Source of the DNA: Arthrobacter sp. FW306-2-2C-D06B
GTDB lineage: Bacteria; Actinomycetota; Actinomycetes; Actinomycetales; Micrococcaceae
NCBI RefSeq assembly: GCF_021789175.1
Contig: NZ_CP084560.1
Coordinates: 682,001 to 746,000 of the forward strand
Length of the DNA stretch: 64,000 nucleotides
Reading direction: 5' to 3'
Shown here: piece by piece, positions 14,668 through 22,566 of the stretch
Layout of the letters: the number at the start of each line of letters is the position of its first letter
How positions within the stretch are numbered: the first letter of the stretch is position 1
Translations under genes and position numbers: made by a program
Notes under the pieces: model-generated
The model's input: only the letters and a program-made list of their open reading frames with translations
Told to the model about the DNA's origin: nothing
Database searches by the model: none

Positions 14668-16579
14668 AATCCGGCGGCTCCAAGCGGCTGACTGGCGGTT
14701 GCTTCGCGACGTCCGGCTGGAGATGCTGTCGGACACCCCGATGGCCTATGTCGAGAGCCTCGCGGCCGCTCGGCGCCAGACTGACACCCAATGGCAAGAA
14801 CGCGCAGCCACGATGTCGAGCGACTCGAGCGTTACCCTCGTCGCGGATGACGGTGCGGAAGGCAGCCGCATCAATGGACTCATGCGCGTGGTCATCAAGC
14901 AGCCACAGGACCCTGCCGGGGCTCTGCAAGCCATGTTGATCAGCGTCTACGTGGCACCCGAACACCGGGGCTTGGGCCTGGCTGACCAGTTGCTTGATGA
15001 AGCTTGCGCAGTAGCGGGCGCAGAGCTTGGAGCCGGCGTGATCGAACTGGGCGTCCACGAGGATAACGCGCGCGCGAAGGCGTTCTATGAGCGGCATGGA
15101 TTTGAATACACCGGTGCCAGCAGGCCGTATCCGCAGGACAAGGCCAGGTTGGAGATCGTCATGGCCCGCCGGATTCTGCCCTCTGGGCCGATCCGGCAGA
15201 GCCAAGGCCCCGCAGGGTTCATCGATGAGCTAGCGGCCGCCCTTGCTCCGGGGCAAGTCGCCGTCGACGAGGACACCCGAACGAGCTATGCGGCAGACCT
15301 CGGACCAGTCCTGGACTTGCAGCTTCCCTTGGCTGTGGTGTTCGCCGAATCCGTTGAAGACGTGCAGCATGTGGTGCGCAGTTGCGCCAAGCATGGGGTT
15401 CCGATTGTTGCCCGCGGAGCCGGCACCGGGGTTTCCGGCGGCGCCCATGCCAGCCACGGGTGCATCGTACTCGGCCTGGAACGCATGAACCGCATCCTGC
15501 AGCTCAATGCGGATGATGAGACTGCCGTCGTCGAACCTGGCGTGGTGAACGCTGACCTGAACGCGGCCGCGGCGGAATACGGCCTGATGTATGCGCCGGA
15601 TCCCGCGAGCTTCAAAATGTCGACGATAGGCGGCAATGTGGCCACGAATGCCGGTGGCTTGCGCTGCGCCAAATATGGCGTGACCCGAGACTCGGTGCTG
15701 GCGCTGGACGTCGTCCTGGCCGATGGCTCGCTGATCCACACGGGGCACCAGACGTTCAAAGGCGTGGCCGGGTACGATCTCACGGCACTGTTTGTGGGCT
15801 CGGAGGGCACCTTGGGGATCGTGGTGGGCGTAACGGTGCGCCTGCGCTACCTGCCCCGCGAGGTACGGACGGTGGCAGCCTTCTATCCGGACTTCCGCAG
15901 TGCCGCGGCCGGCGTCCTGGCTGTCGGAAGGGCACGCGTTCAGCCCGCCATCATGGAAATGCTCGACGCCGGAACGCTGGCACAGCTCGACGAACTGTAC
16001 GGCTCGGACCTCGGAGAACGTGGACAGGCGCTGCTGCTCATCCAGACAGACGGTTTCGGCGCCGCTGCCGAGGCAGCACTGGTGCGGGAAGTGCTCGCTG
16101 CTAGGGGCGCCGCGGTGACGGCGGAATCGAACGCGGAAGCCGAGCGACTCATTGAGATGCGGCGGTCGAGTCGAGGCGACGAAGTGGACAACGAATACCG
16201 GGTGGGCGAGGACGTCGCCGTTCCGAGGTCACGTCTTGTCGACTACGTGGCCGCGCTCGAGTCCATGGCCGTCACCCACGATGTCCGGCTCAAAGTGGTG
16301 GCCCATGCCGGCGACGGCAACCTGCACCCCACCTTCTGGGTGGACCGTGTGGACATGGAAGTGGACGCCGATGCCATGTCCCGCCTCAACAAGGCCCTGG
16401 ACGACTCCATCGATGCCGCCCTGGAGATGGGCGGAACCATCACGGGCGAGCACGGAGTGGGGCAGTACAAGCTGCGCTGGCTCGGCCTTGAGCAGCCCGG
16501 GCCCATCCGCGAGTTGCAGCACCGCATCAAGGAGCTTTTCGACCCAGCCGGAATTTTCAACCCCGGTAAGGCTATCTAG
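14660..16579 (+). CDS. GNAT N-acetyltransferase fused to a GlcD-type FAD-linked oxidase
   Basis: A 639-residue protein with two unrelated modules. Residues about 1-165 are a GNAT acetyltransferase: acetyl-CoA loop VAPEHRGLGLADQLLDEA, then HEDNARAKAFYERHGFEYTG. Residues about 180-639 are an FAD-binding type 4 / lactate-glycolate oxidase D-type enzyme: PIVARGAGTGVSGGAHAS, NVATNAGGLRCAKYGVTRDS, VAHAGDGNLHPTFW and the C-terminal ITGEHGVGQYK with DPAGIFNPGKAI. The latter oxidises a 2-hydroxy acid; the substrate cannot be read from sequence. GTG 14660 gives the natural GNAT start VNRIRRLQAADW. An in-frame ATG at 15161 behind GGAG (6-base gap) could start the oxidase alone, so expression as one or two proteins is open. 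Confidence 0.85.
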   Translation: MNRIRRLQAADWRLLRDVRLEMLSDTPMAYVESLAAARRQTDTQWQERAATMSSDSSVTLVADDGAEGSRINGLMRVVIKQPQDPAGALQAMLISVYVAPEHRGLGLADQLLDEACAVAGAELGAGVIELGVHEDNARAKAFYERHGFEYTGASRPYPQDKARLEIVMARRILPSGPIRQSQGPAGFIDELAAALAPGQVAVDEDTRTSYAADLGPVLDLQLPLAVVFAESVEDVQHVVRSCAKHGVPIVARGAGTGVSGGAHASHGCIVLGLERMNRILQLNADDETAVVEPGVVNADLNAAAAEYGLMYAPDPASFKMSTIGGNVATNAGGLRCAKYGVTRDSVLALDVVLADGSLIHTGHQTFKGVAGYDLTALFVGSEGTLGIVVGVTVRLRYLPREVRTVAAFYPDFRSAAAGVLAVGRARVQPAIMEMLDAGTLAQLDELYGSDLGERGQALLLIQTDGFGAAAEAALVREVLAARGAAVTAESNAEAERLIEMRRSSRGDEVDNEYRVGEDVAVPRSRLVDYVAALESMAVTHDVRLKVVAHAGDGNLHPTFWVDRVDMEVDADAMSRLNKALDDSIDAALEMGGTITGEHGVGQYKLRWLGLEQPGPIRELQHRIKELFDPAGIFNPGKAI

Positions 16580-16675
16580 GCCGCTGGTATTCCAAATGTG
16601 ATCGACAAGATCTCGCGTCATACTTTGCTGCCATTTTTACGCCAGTTTACTTTGATTCCCCATGCCCCTAATCTT

Positions 16676-16691
16676 ATTTGGTATACCAAAT
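16676..16691. promoter_or_regulatory. GntR-type operator before the MFS gene
   Basis: ATTTGGTATACCAAAT is a perfect 16-base palindrome 21 bases before the MFS start codon. TNGTATACNA is the usual core for FCD-type GntR regulators. Related ATACCAAA sites occur at 25401 and 25466 by the gntR gene. Confidence 0.65.
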
Positions 16692-16712
16692 TAGATTCCA
16701 GGGAGACAATCA

Positions 16713-18014
16713 ATGGGACAAGCACACCCGCCGCGCCGCGGTACTTCCGCGAGCGCCGCTCGAAACACCGCCTTGGTACTCGTTGCACTGGCGCTTGTCT
16801 CCATCAACCTTCGTCCGGCCATTACGACGATCGCCGGCACCATGGGGCAGCTGCAGGCAGGATTCGGGCTCGACGCGCACTTGCTGCCGTTGCTTGGCGC
16901 CTTGCCTGTACTTGCTTTCGGGGTCTCGGCTCCGTGCGGTCCTTGGCTGGCCCGTCGCCTGGGCACCGGCAGGGCCGTGGCGGCGGCGCTCCTGGTACTG
17001 GCCGCCGCGCTCCTTGTCCGAGTGCTCGTGCCCGGACTGTTGCTGCCCGGAACGTTCCTCGCAGGGGCCTCCATCATGACCGCCAGCGTGCTTGTGCCGC
17101 AGATCGTCAAAGCCAACCGCGGTACCGGGTGGTGGACGGGGCTGTGCACCATGGGCTTCGGGCTGGGCGCGGCGCTTGGCGCAGGACTCGTCCAGCCGTT
17201 GCAGCAGGCGCTCGGTGGAAGCCTCGCCTGGGCGCTGGCCGTCTGGGCCGTTCCCGCCTTGCTAGGGGCCGCGTTGATCCACCGCACCGGTCAAACAGCC
17301 GCGCGTCCCGACGGAACCGGCGGACCGGCGTCGGGCGCTGGTTTACAGGAGACGACGACGGCGGGCGGCGCCACGGGGGAAGCCGGCACCATCCCGCTGC
17401 GGAAGCAGCGGACGGCCTGGGCCGTGACCGCCTTTTTCGGGCTGCAAGCCATGCTGTATTTCGCCGTGACCTCGTGGCTCGCGGTGTTCCTGGTGTCGAA
17501 GGGACAGACCGCGGCCGACGCAGCCGGGCTCCTGGCCTGGTTCAGCGTCGCAGGGCTGCCCGCGAGCCTGCTGGCCCCCGTTCTCGCGGGGCGTCGCGCG
17601 GTTCTGAAGGTTATGGGGCCCGGCTTGGGACTGCTCGTCGCCGCGGCTTTGATAGGAGTCTTGACGGCGCCCGTAGCTTTGCAATTCCTCATGGTGGGCC
17701 TGTTGGGGATCGTCCAGAGCGCCGGGTTCGGGCTGGGAATGGCGTTGGTAATCATCCGCTCGGCAGGGCCAGAGAGCGCCGGCAGCCTGTCCGCCATGAG
17801 CCAGGGCTTGGGCTTCGCACTGGCCTCGCTGGGGCCGTTGGGTGCGGGATTCCTGCATGAGTGGTCCGGCGGCTGGGACGTTCCCTTCTGGGTCCTGGCT
17901 GCGGAAGCGGTGCTGCTCGCGGTGGCCGGTTTCCTCGCGGTGCGTGGGCGCGCCGTGTCAGTGGCAGCCGCCGAGACTGAACACCTGGGCGAGCCCGCCG
18001 CCGTCGGGCGCTAG
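16713..18014 (+). CDS. MFS transporter of the CynX/NimT type
   Basis: 433 residues with about 12 hydrophobic stretches. The start (TALVLVALALVSINLRPAIT) and the FLAGASIMTASVLVPQIVK region are typical of the CynX/NimT (cyanate, 2-nitroimidazole) branch of the major facilitator superfamily, cytoplasmic-membrane secondary transporters. ATG 16713 follows AGGGAG at a good distance. The TTTGGTATACCAAA palindrome just upstream suggests control by the GntR regulator at 25551. The neighbouring, convergent deaminase operon may therefore belong to the same response. Transport direction and substrate are unknown; a nitrogen-containing small molecule is a guess from context. Confidence 0.85.
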   Translation: MGQAHPPRRGTSASAARNTALVLVALALVSINLRPAITTIAGTMGQLQAGFGLDAHLLPLLGALPVLAFGVSAPCGPWLARRLGTGRAVAAALLVLAAALLVRVLVPGLLLPGTFLAGASIMTASVLVPQIVKANRGTGWWTGLCTMGFGLGAALGAGLVQPLQQALGGSLAWALAVWAVPALLGAALIHRTGQTAARPDGTGGPASGAGLQETTTAGGATGEAGTIPLRKQRTAWAVTAFFGLQAMLYFAVTSWLAVFLVSKGQTAADAAGLLAWFSVAGLPASLLAPVLAGRRAVLKVMGPGLGLLVAAALIGVLTAPVALQFLMVGLLGIVQSAGFGLGMALVIIRSAGPESAGSLSAMSQGLGFALASLGPLGAGFLHEWSGGWDVPFWVLAAEAVLLAVAGFLAVRGRAVSVAAAETEHLGEPAAVGR

Positions 18015-18061
18015 CCAATGGGGGCAGGGCGCAAACCAAACCACGCACGGCCCTCCCCCCT

Positions 18062-18129
18062 GCCCAACTAGCTCGCAGTTGTTGTCGTTATGAGCCCACA
18101 TAACGACAACAACTGCGAGTCAGTTGGGC
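18062..18129. terminator. Very long bidirectional hairpin between convergent genes
   Basis: An inverted repeat whose arms contain CGCAGTTGTTGTCGTTATG and its complement. Beyond a short internal mismatch it extends with GCCCAACT / AGTTGGGC, giving about 30 paired positions around a short loop. It sits between the MFS stop (+) and the amidohydrolase stop (-), as a shared terminator would. The perfect, long arms also suggest a dispersed palindromic element. Confidence 0.7.
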
Positions 18130-18133
18130 GGAA

Positions 18134-19363
18134 TTAGACGAGCTCGAGCTGCTCCGCCACGACCTTGCCGCGGTGGATCACCGTGCGGTCGGTGCCGCGG
18201 TCCATGACGGCGGAGGCGACGGTTTCGCCGTCGAGCAGCAGGAGTTCGGCGGGATCGCCAACGTCGACGCCGGGACGGTGTGCCGTGCCCTTCAGGCGGG
18301 TGGCGGACGGGTCAAGGATGCTGGCGCCGCCTACCGTGGCGATCGCGAGGCAGTGCTCGATGAGCTCGTCCTTGCGGAAGCCGTGGGTGAATGCCAGCTG
18401 CCAGGTGCGGTCGAGCATGTCCGTGTTGCCGTAAGGGGACCAGTAGTCGCGCTGGCCGTCCTCGCCCAAGCCCATCCGGACGCCGGCTTCCGCGAGCAGC
18501 GGAATGGGCAGCTGGCCCGCCACGCCGGCGGAGCCCGGCGCCACGGAGGCCATGGAGATGTCCAGTTCGGCGAACTCATCGATGAGGCGGCGCGTAGTGG
18601 CCTCGGAGACGCTGCCCAGCTGGTAGGCGTGGGACATGGTGACCTTGCCCTGCATGCCCAGGGCGCGGGTGCGCTCGATCACCAGGTCAGTGCTGAAGAC
18701 ACCGAGCTCGCCGGGCTCGTGGAGGTGGATATCAATGGGGACCTGGTACTTTTCGGCCAGTCCGAAGACGATGTCCAGATGCCGGGCAGGGTCGCGGTCC
18801 AGGCTGCACGGATCGATGCCTCCCATGACATTGGCGCCGGCCTTGAGTGCCTGGTCCATGAGGGGTACGGTGCCGTCCTCCAGGAGAAGCCCGGCCTGCG
18901 GGAACGCGATGATGTCGACGTCGGCCTGGCCTTTGAACTGCTCCTTGGCGGCCATCACGGCATCGAAACGCTCGAGGCGGCAATCGACGTCGATCTGGGC
19001 ATAGGAGCGGACGCGGGTGGTGCCGCGGGCGATCATCCGGCCGAGGGTGTTGTTGACGCGTTCCTGCAACGGAACCTCGGCGTTGCGCCAGTTCTGCCGA
19101 TCGTTCATCATCATGGTCCACACGCCCGGGCCGCCGGTGTGTTCGCGGAACGGAAGACCGATGCGGGTGGAGTCCAGGTGCACATGGACGTCCGAGAACG
19201 ACGGCACGAGGAGGCGGCCGCGGCCCTCGACGACGGTCGTGTCGCCGGTCGCCGCGGCGCGTGCAGGGTCATGGGGCTCGACGCCGGTGATCTTGCCGTC
19301 CGTGATGAGGACGTCGCTCAATGCTTGTCCCCAGGGGCGGACGGCGCGAATCAGGGTGTTCAA
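18134..19363 (-). CDS. Amidohydrolase of the cytosine deaminase-like family
   Basis: 409 residues, a metal-dependent TIM-barrel hydrolase. The metal motif HVHLDS near residue 60, HLHEPGE, SHAYQLG and the late acidic site GLGEDGQRDYW align in order with CodA-type deaminases (CodA has GHDDVFDPW at the last site). It likely hydrolyses an amino- or amido-substituted heterocycle; cytosine itself is not assured. Start TTG 19363, preceded by AAGGAG with a 7-base gap. It is the last gene of the ABC-transporter operon (24 bases after the dppF-like stop), so the transporter probably brings in its substrate or a precursor. Confidence 0.82.
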   Translation of the reverse strand: MNTLIRAVRPWGQALSDVLITDGKITGVEPHDPARAAATGDTTVVEGRGRLLVPSFSDVHVHLDSTRIGLPFREHTGGPGVWTMMMNDRQNWRNAEVPLQERVNNTLGRMIARGTTRVRSYAQIDVDCRLERFDAVMAAKEQFKGQADVDIIAFPQAGLLLEDGTVPLMDQALKAGANVMGGIDPCSLDRDPARHLDIVFGLAEKYQVPIDIHLHEPGELGVFSTDLVIERTRALGMQGKVTMSHAYQLGSVSEATTRRLIDEFAELDISMASVAPGSAGVAGQLPIPLLAEAGVRMGLGEDGQRDYWSPYGNTDMLDRTWQLAFTHGFRKDELIEHCLAIATVGGASILDPSATRLKGTAHRPGVDVGDPAELLLLDGETVASAVMDRGTDRTVIHRGKVVAEQLELV

Positions 19364-19387
19364 TGTATGGCTCCTTTGATGTTGGAT

Positions 19388-20410
19388 CTATTGCACACCA
19401 GCGAGGGCTGCAGATTCCAGACCTGCGTGATGGCAGGCCGGGGCAGCCGCGCTGGCTGGTCGGGGGATTTCGCTGATGCAGCGTTGCTGCTGTTCCGCGC
19501 CCAAGGTGCCGAACAACGGACACCGGGTGCGGAAGACGCAACCGCTGGGTGGGTTTGCCGGCGAGGGCAGATCTCCCCGGAGCCGGATCTTTTGCTGCTG
19601 GCGGGCCGCCCGGGGATCCGGCAAGGGCACAGCGGACAGGAGAGCTTGCGTGTAGGGATGCCGGGGATCACGGAACAATTCCTCCCTGGGCCCTTGTTCC
19701 ACGATCTTGCCGAGGTACATCACCGCCACCTCATGCGAGATATGGCGGACCACGGAAAGATCGTGCGCGATGAAGATGTATGCCACTCCGGTGTCCCGCT
19801 GGATCTCCTGCAGCAAGTTGACCACTTGCGCTTGTACCGAGACATCGAGGGCGGATACGGGCTCGTCGCAGACAATCACGGAGGGGTTCAGCGAGATGGC
19901 GCGGGCGATTCCCACGCGCTGGCGCTGGCCGCCGGAGAACTCGTGCGGGAAGCGGTTGTAGTGCTCGGGCTTGAGGCCCACTTGTTCGAGGAGTTCCTTG
20001 ACACGGTTCTTGAGGCCGCCGGCCGGGTTGATCTTTTGCGCCAGCATCGGCGCCGCGATGGCCGTGCCCACGGTTTGCCGGGGATTGAGCGAGGCGAAAG
20101 GGTCCTGGAAGATCATCTGGACTTTGCGGCGGAAGTTGTACAAATCGCGGCCGCCCAGCTGGCTGATGTCCACGCCGTCGATCAGGATCCTCCCGCCGGT
20201 TGGATCCATGAGCCGGGCGATCATGCGTCCGGTGGTCGATTTTCCGCAGCCGGACTCACCCACGAGCCCCAACGTCTGGCCGCGGGCGAGACTGAACGAG
20301 ACGCCGTCGACCGCTTTGACGGTCTTGGATCCTGTGGGGGAGAAGAGTCCACCTTTGATGGGGAAGTGCTTCTGGAGGTTCTCGACCTGGAGAATTGCCT
20401 GCGTGTCCAT
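19388..20410 (-). CDS. Dipeptide/oligopeptide ABC transporter ATP-binding protein (DppF-like)
   Basis: 340 residues from ATG 20410 (MDTQAILQVENLQKHF). Walker A GESGCGKSTTGR, signature FSGGQRQRVGIARA, Walker B VIVCDEPVSALD and the C-terminal oligopeptide-transporter domain with the cysteine-containing VFRTRCPLF segment. It energises import through the two permeases of this operon, paired with the DppD-like ATPase. The in-frame ATG at 20569 would overlap the upstream gene by 150 bases, so the start 8 bases after that gene's stop is preferred. Confidence 0.9.
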   Translation of the reverse strand: MDTQAILQVENLQKHFPIKGGLFSPTGSKTVKAVDGVSFSLARGQTLGLVGESGCGKSTTGRMIARLMDPTGGRILIDGVDISQLGGRDLYNFRRKVQMIFQDPFASLNPRQTVGTAIAAPMLAQKINPAGGLKNRVKELLEQVGLKPEHYNRFPHEFSGGQRQRVGIARAISLNPSVIVCDEPVSALDVSVQAQVVNLLQEIQRDTGVAYIFIAHDLSVVRHISHEVAVMYLGKIVEQGPREELFRDPRHPYTQALLSAVPLPDPRAARQQQKIRLRGDLPSPANPPSGCVFRTRCPLFGTLGAEQQQRCISEIPRPASAAAPACHHAGLESAALAGVQ

Positions 20411-20418
20411 GACGGGTC

Positions 20419-21486
20419 CTAACGCGTATTCCGAATGGTGACGATCTGGGGGCCGCTCAAGTGGCAACGCTTGCCGTGGCCGTCCTCGACCACGAGCTCC
20501 GGCCGCTGGCTTGCGCACACGCCGTCGCCGGCGAGGGCTGCGTATTCGCATCGTGCGCTGAAAATGCAACCTTTCGGGAGGTCAAGGAGCGACGGCGGCT
20601 GGCCCGGAATGGGGTTGAGCCGGCCCGAGGAACTGCTCAGCGTCGGCATCGATTTGAGCAAGCCGAGGGTGTAGGGATGCTGCGTGTCGTAGAAGATCTC
20701 GTCCACGGGGCCCGATTCGACGCACTGGCCGCCGTACATGACCAGCACGGAATCGCAGACCTCGGCAACGACGCCAAGATCGTGGGTAATGAGAATGAGT
20801 GCAGAGTTCGTTTCTTCCTGGAGCTCGGACATGAGGTCAAGAATCTGCGCTTGCACGGTGACGTCCAGGGCCGTGGTGGGTTCGTCCGCGATGAGCAGTT
20901 CCGGCTCGCAGATCAAGGCCATGGCGATCATGGCTCGTTGGCGCATGCCCCCGGAGAAATGGTGCGGGTATTCGGCGTAGCGCTGCTCGGGGCTGGGAAT
21001 GCCTACCCTGCCGAGCATGTCGACGGCGGCCGTGCGGGCCTGCTTCTTGCTCGCCTTGTTGTGGACGAGGTAGGCCTCGGCGATCTGATGGCCCACGGTG
21101 TAGAAGGGATGCAGGGCCGAGAGCGGATCCTGGAAGATCATCCCGATGTTCCGGCCGCGAAGCTGCCGCATGCCGGACTCGGGCAAGGTGACAAGGTCCT
21201 TGCCTTGGAACAACGCCTGGCCGGTGATGCGGGCGGAGGTTCCCTTGAGGAGTCCCATGAGCGCTTGGCTGGTGACCGACTTGCCGGACCCGGATTCCCC
21301 GACGATGCCGAGGGTCTGACCGCGTTCCAAGGAGAAATCCATCCCGTTCACGGCCGAGACAAGGCCGTCGTCGGTGGGGAATTTCACCGAAAGGTTCCGG
21401 ACGTCCAGGAACGCTGCGGTTTCCGTGGCGGGCCGCACGGTTCGCGTGGCCGACTGACCGGCCGGACTGGGCTGAAGCTGGGTCAT
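20419..21486 (-). CDS. Dipeptide/oligopeptide ABC transporter ATP-binding protein (DppD-like)
   Basis: 355 residues from ATG 21486 ([12 protein letters not shown]). Walker [13 protein letters not shown], signature [15 protein letters not shown], Walker [13 protein letters not shown], and the C-terminal domain [10 protein letters not shown] that marks the oligopeptide subfamily. The start overlaps the stop of the upstream permease by ATGA, a classic coupling, so the longer open frame (to 21906) is not used. It works as a heterodimer with the DppF-like protein encoded next. Confidence 0.9.
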   Translation of the reverse strand: MTQLQPSPAGQSATRTVRPATETAAFLDVRNLSVKFPTDDGLVSAVNGMDFSLERGQTLGIVGESGSGKSVTSQALMGLLKGTSARITGQALFQGKDLVTLPESGMRQLRGRNIGMIFQDPLSALHPFYTVGHQIAEAYLVHNKASKKQARTAAVDMLGRVGIPSPEQRYAEYPHHFSGGMRQRAMIAMALICEPELLIADEPTTALDVTVQAQILDLMSELQEETNSALILITHDLGVVAEVCDSVLVMYGGQCVESGPVDEIFYDTQHPYTLGLLKSMPTLSSSSGRLNPIPGQPPSLLDLPKGCIFSARCEYAALAGDGVCASQRPELVVEDGHGKRCHLSGPQIVTIRNTR

Positions 21487-22484
21487 TGGAGCCTCACTCG
21501 GGGGTCGATGGCAGCGTAGGCGAGGTCGACGACGACATTCGCGACGATGACGAAGAAAGCGGCCAGCATGGTGATGGCCATGGTGACGGGGAGGTCGCCG
21601 GAAATGGCGGCCCGTACGGCCGTGAAACCGAGTCCAGGGACGGAGAAGATCTGCTCGGTGAGGACCGCTCCGCCGAGGAGGAGCCCGATGTCCATGCCGA
21701 GCATGGTCACGACGGGAGTGATACCGGCCCGGACACCGTGCTTGAACGTCACTGTTCGGGGCGCCAGGCCCTTCGCACGGGCCGTGCGGATGAAGTCCTC
21801 GCTGAAGGTCTCGATCATGTTGGTCCGGGTGACCCGGATGTACGCCGCGCTGAAAAGCACCGCGAGGGCAACCCACGGCAGGAAGTAGTTGAGCACCCAC
21901 GCCCACGGACCGTGCGGACCGAAGGGGCTGTTGATCTCGTTCGTCGTGAAGGGCAGGAGGTGCAATTGGTTGACGAATACCAGCAGCAGGAACAAACCGG
22001 TGACGGGGATAGGCAGCGAGACGCCGACGGACGCTGCGCCGACGATGAATTTGTCCGTGGCTGATCCCTTGCGAAGTGCTGCCAGCAAACCGAGCCCGAC
22101 GCCGGACACGGTCCAGAGCACGAGCGCTCCAACCGCCATGGAGAGCGTGTAGGGCAAAGAACGGGCGATGATGTCCGAGACGTTTTCATTTGTTTGGAAC
22201 GATTTGCCGAGGCATGGCCACTGGCAGATCGATTCCGCTCCGGGAGCACCGATTATGCGCGGCGAGACCAGACCGCGCATGTAGTCGATGTACTGGATCA
22301 GGAACGGATGGTCCATGCCTAGGGCCACGCGGGCTTCCGCGATACGTTCGGGAGTGCACTCCTGGCCGCAAGCGGCCGACGCAGGATCGGCAGGACCCAG
22401 CTGGAATAGCGTGAAGGTGATGAAGCTGACGGCTATGAGAAGCAGGACCAGGGAGCCTGTCCGGCGAAAGATGAATCTAAGCAT
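21483..22484 (-). CDS. Dipeptide-type ABC transporter permease (DppB-like)
   Basis: 333 residues. An N-terminal transmembrane helix (LVLLLIAVSFITFTLFQLG) is followed by a periplasmic loop with DHPFLIQYIDYMRGLV and the BPD_transp_1 permease domain with the ATPase-contact loop EDFIRTARAKGLAPRTVTFKH. The loop contains cysteine pairs (CGQEC, CQWPC), which is slightly unusual. It forms the channel with the DppC-like permease at 24334. A strong hairpin (22495-22526) separates it from the upstream binding-protein gene. Confidence 0.9.
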   Translation of the reverse strand: MLRFIFRRTGSLVLLLIAVSFITFTLFQLGPADPASAACGQECTPERIAEARVALGMDHPFLIQYIDYMRGLVSPRIIGAPGAESICQWPCLGKSFQTNENVSDIIARSLPYTLSMAVGALVLWTVSGVGLGLLAALRKGSATDKFIVGAASVGVSLPIPVTGLFLLLVFVNQLHLLPFTTNEINSPFGPHGPWAWVLNYFLPWVALAVLFSAAYIRVTRTNMIETFSEDFIRTARAKGLAPRTVTFKHGVRAGITPVVTMLGMDIGLLLGGAVLTEQIFSVPGLGFTAVRAAISGDLPVTMAITMLAAFFVIVANVVVDLAYAAIDPRVRLQ

Positions 22485-22494
22485 TGTGCTGGTT

Positions 22495-22526
22495 GCGGGC
22501 CGTCCGGTAGTCGCCGGACGGCCCGC
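22495..22526 (-). terminator. Intra-operon hairpin between binding protein and permease genes
   Basis: A perfect 13-base stem (GCGGGCCGTCCGG / CCGGACGGCCCGC) with a 6-base loop. It lies 40 bases after the dppA-like stop and 11 bases before the permease start. Such hairpins often protect or terminate the binding-protein message so that it is made in excess. Confidence 0.6.
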
Positions 22527-22566
22527 CTCCCTTCTGGGCTAGCCTGATTGGTGCGGATGGGCCTGG

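Noticed and set aside
13969..14736. 255-residue minus-strand open frame
   Set aside because: It is formed by the 32-bp repeats and the antisense of the SRPBCC gene.
18173..20422. 749-residue plus-strand open frame
   Set aside because: It is antisense to the deaminase and ABC ATPase genes, which have full family motifs; a by-product of high GC.
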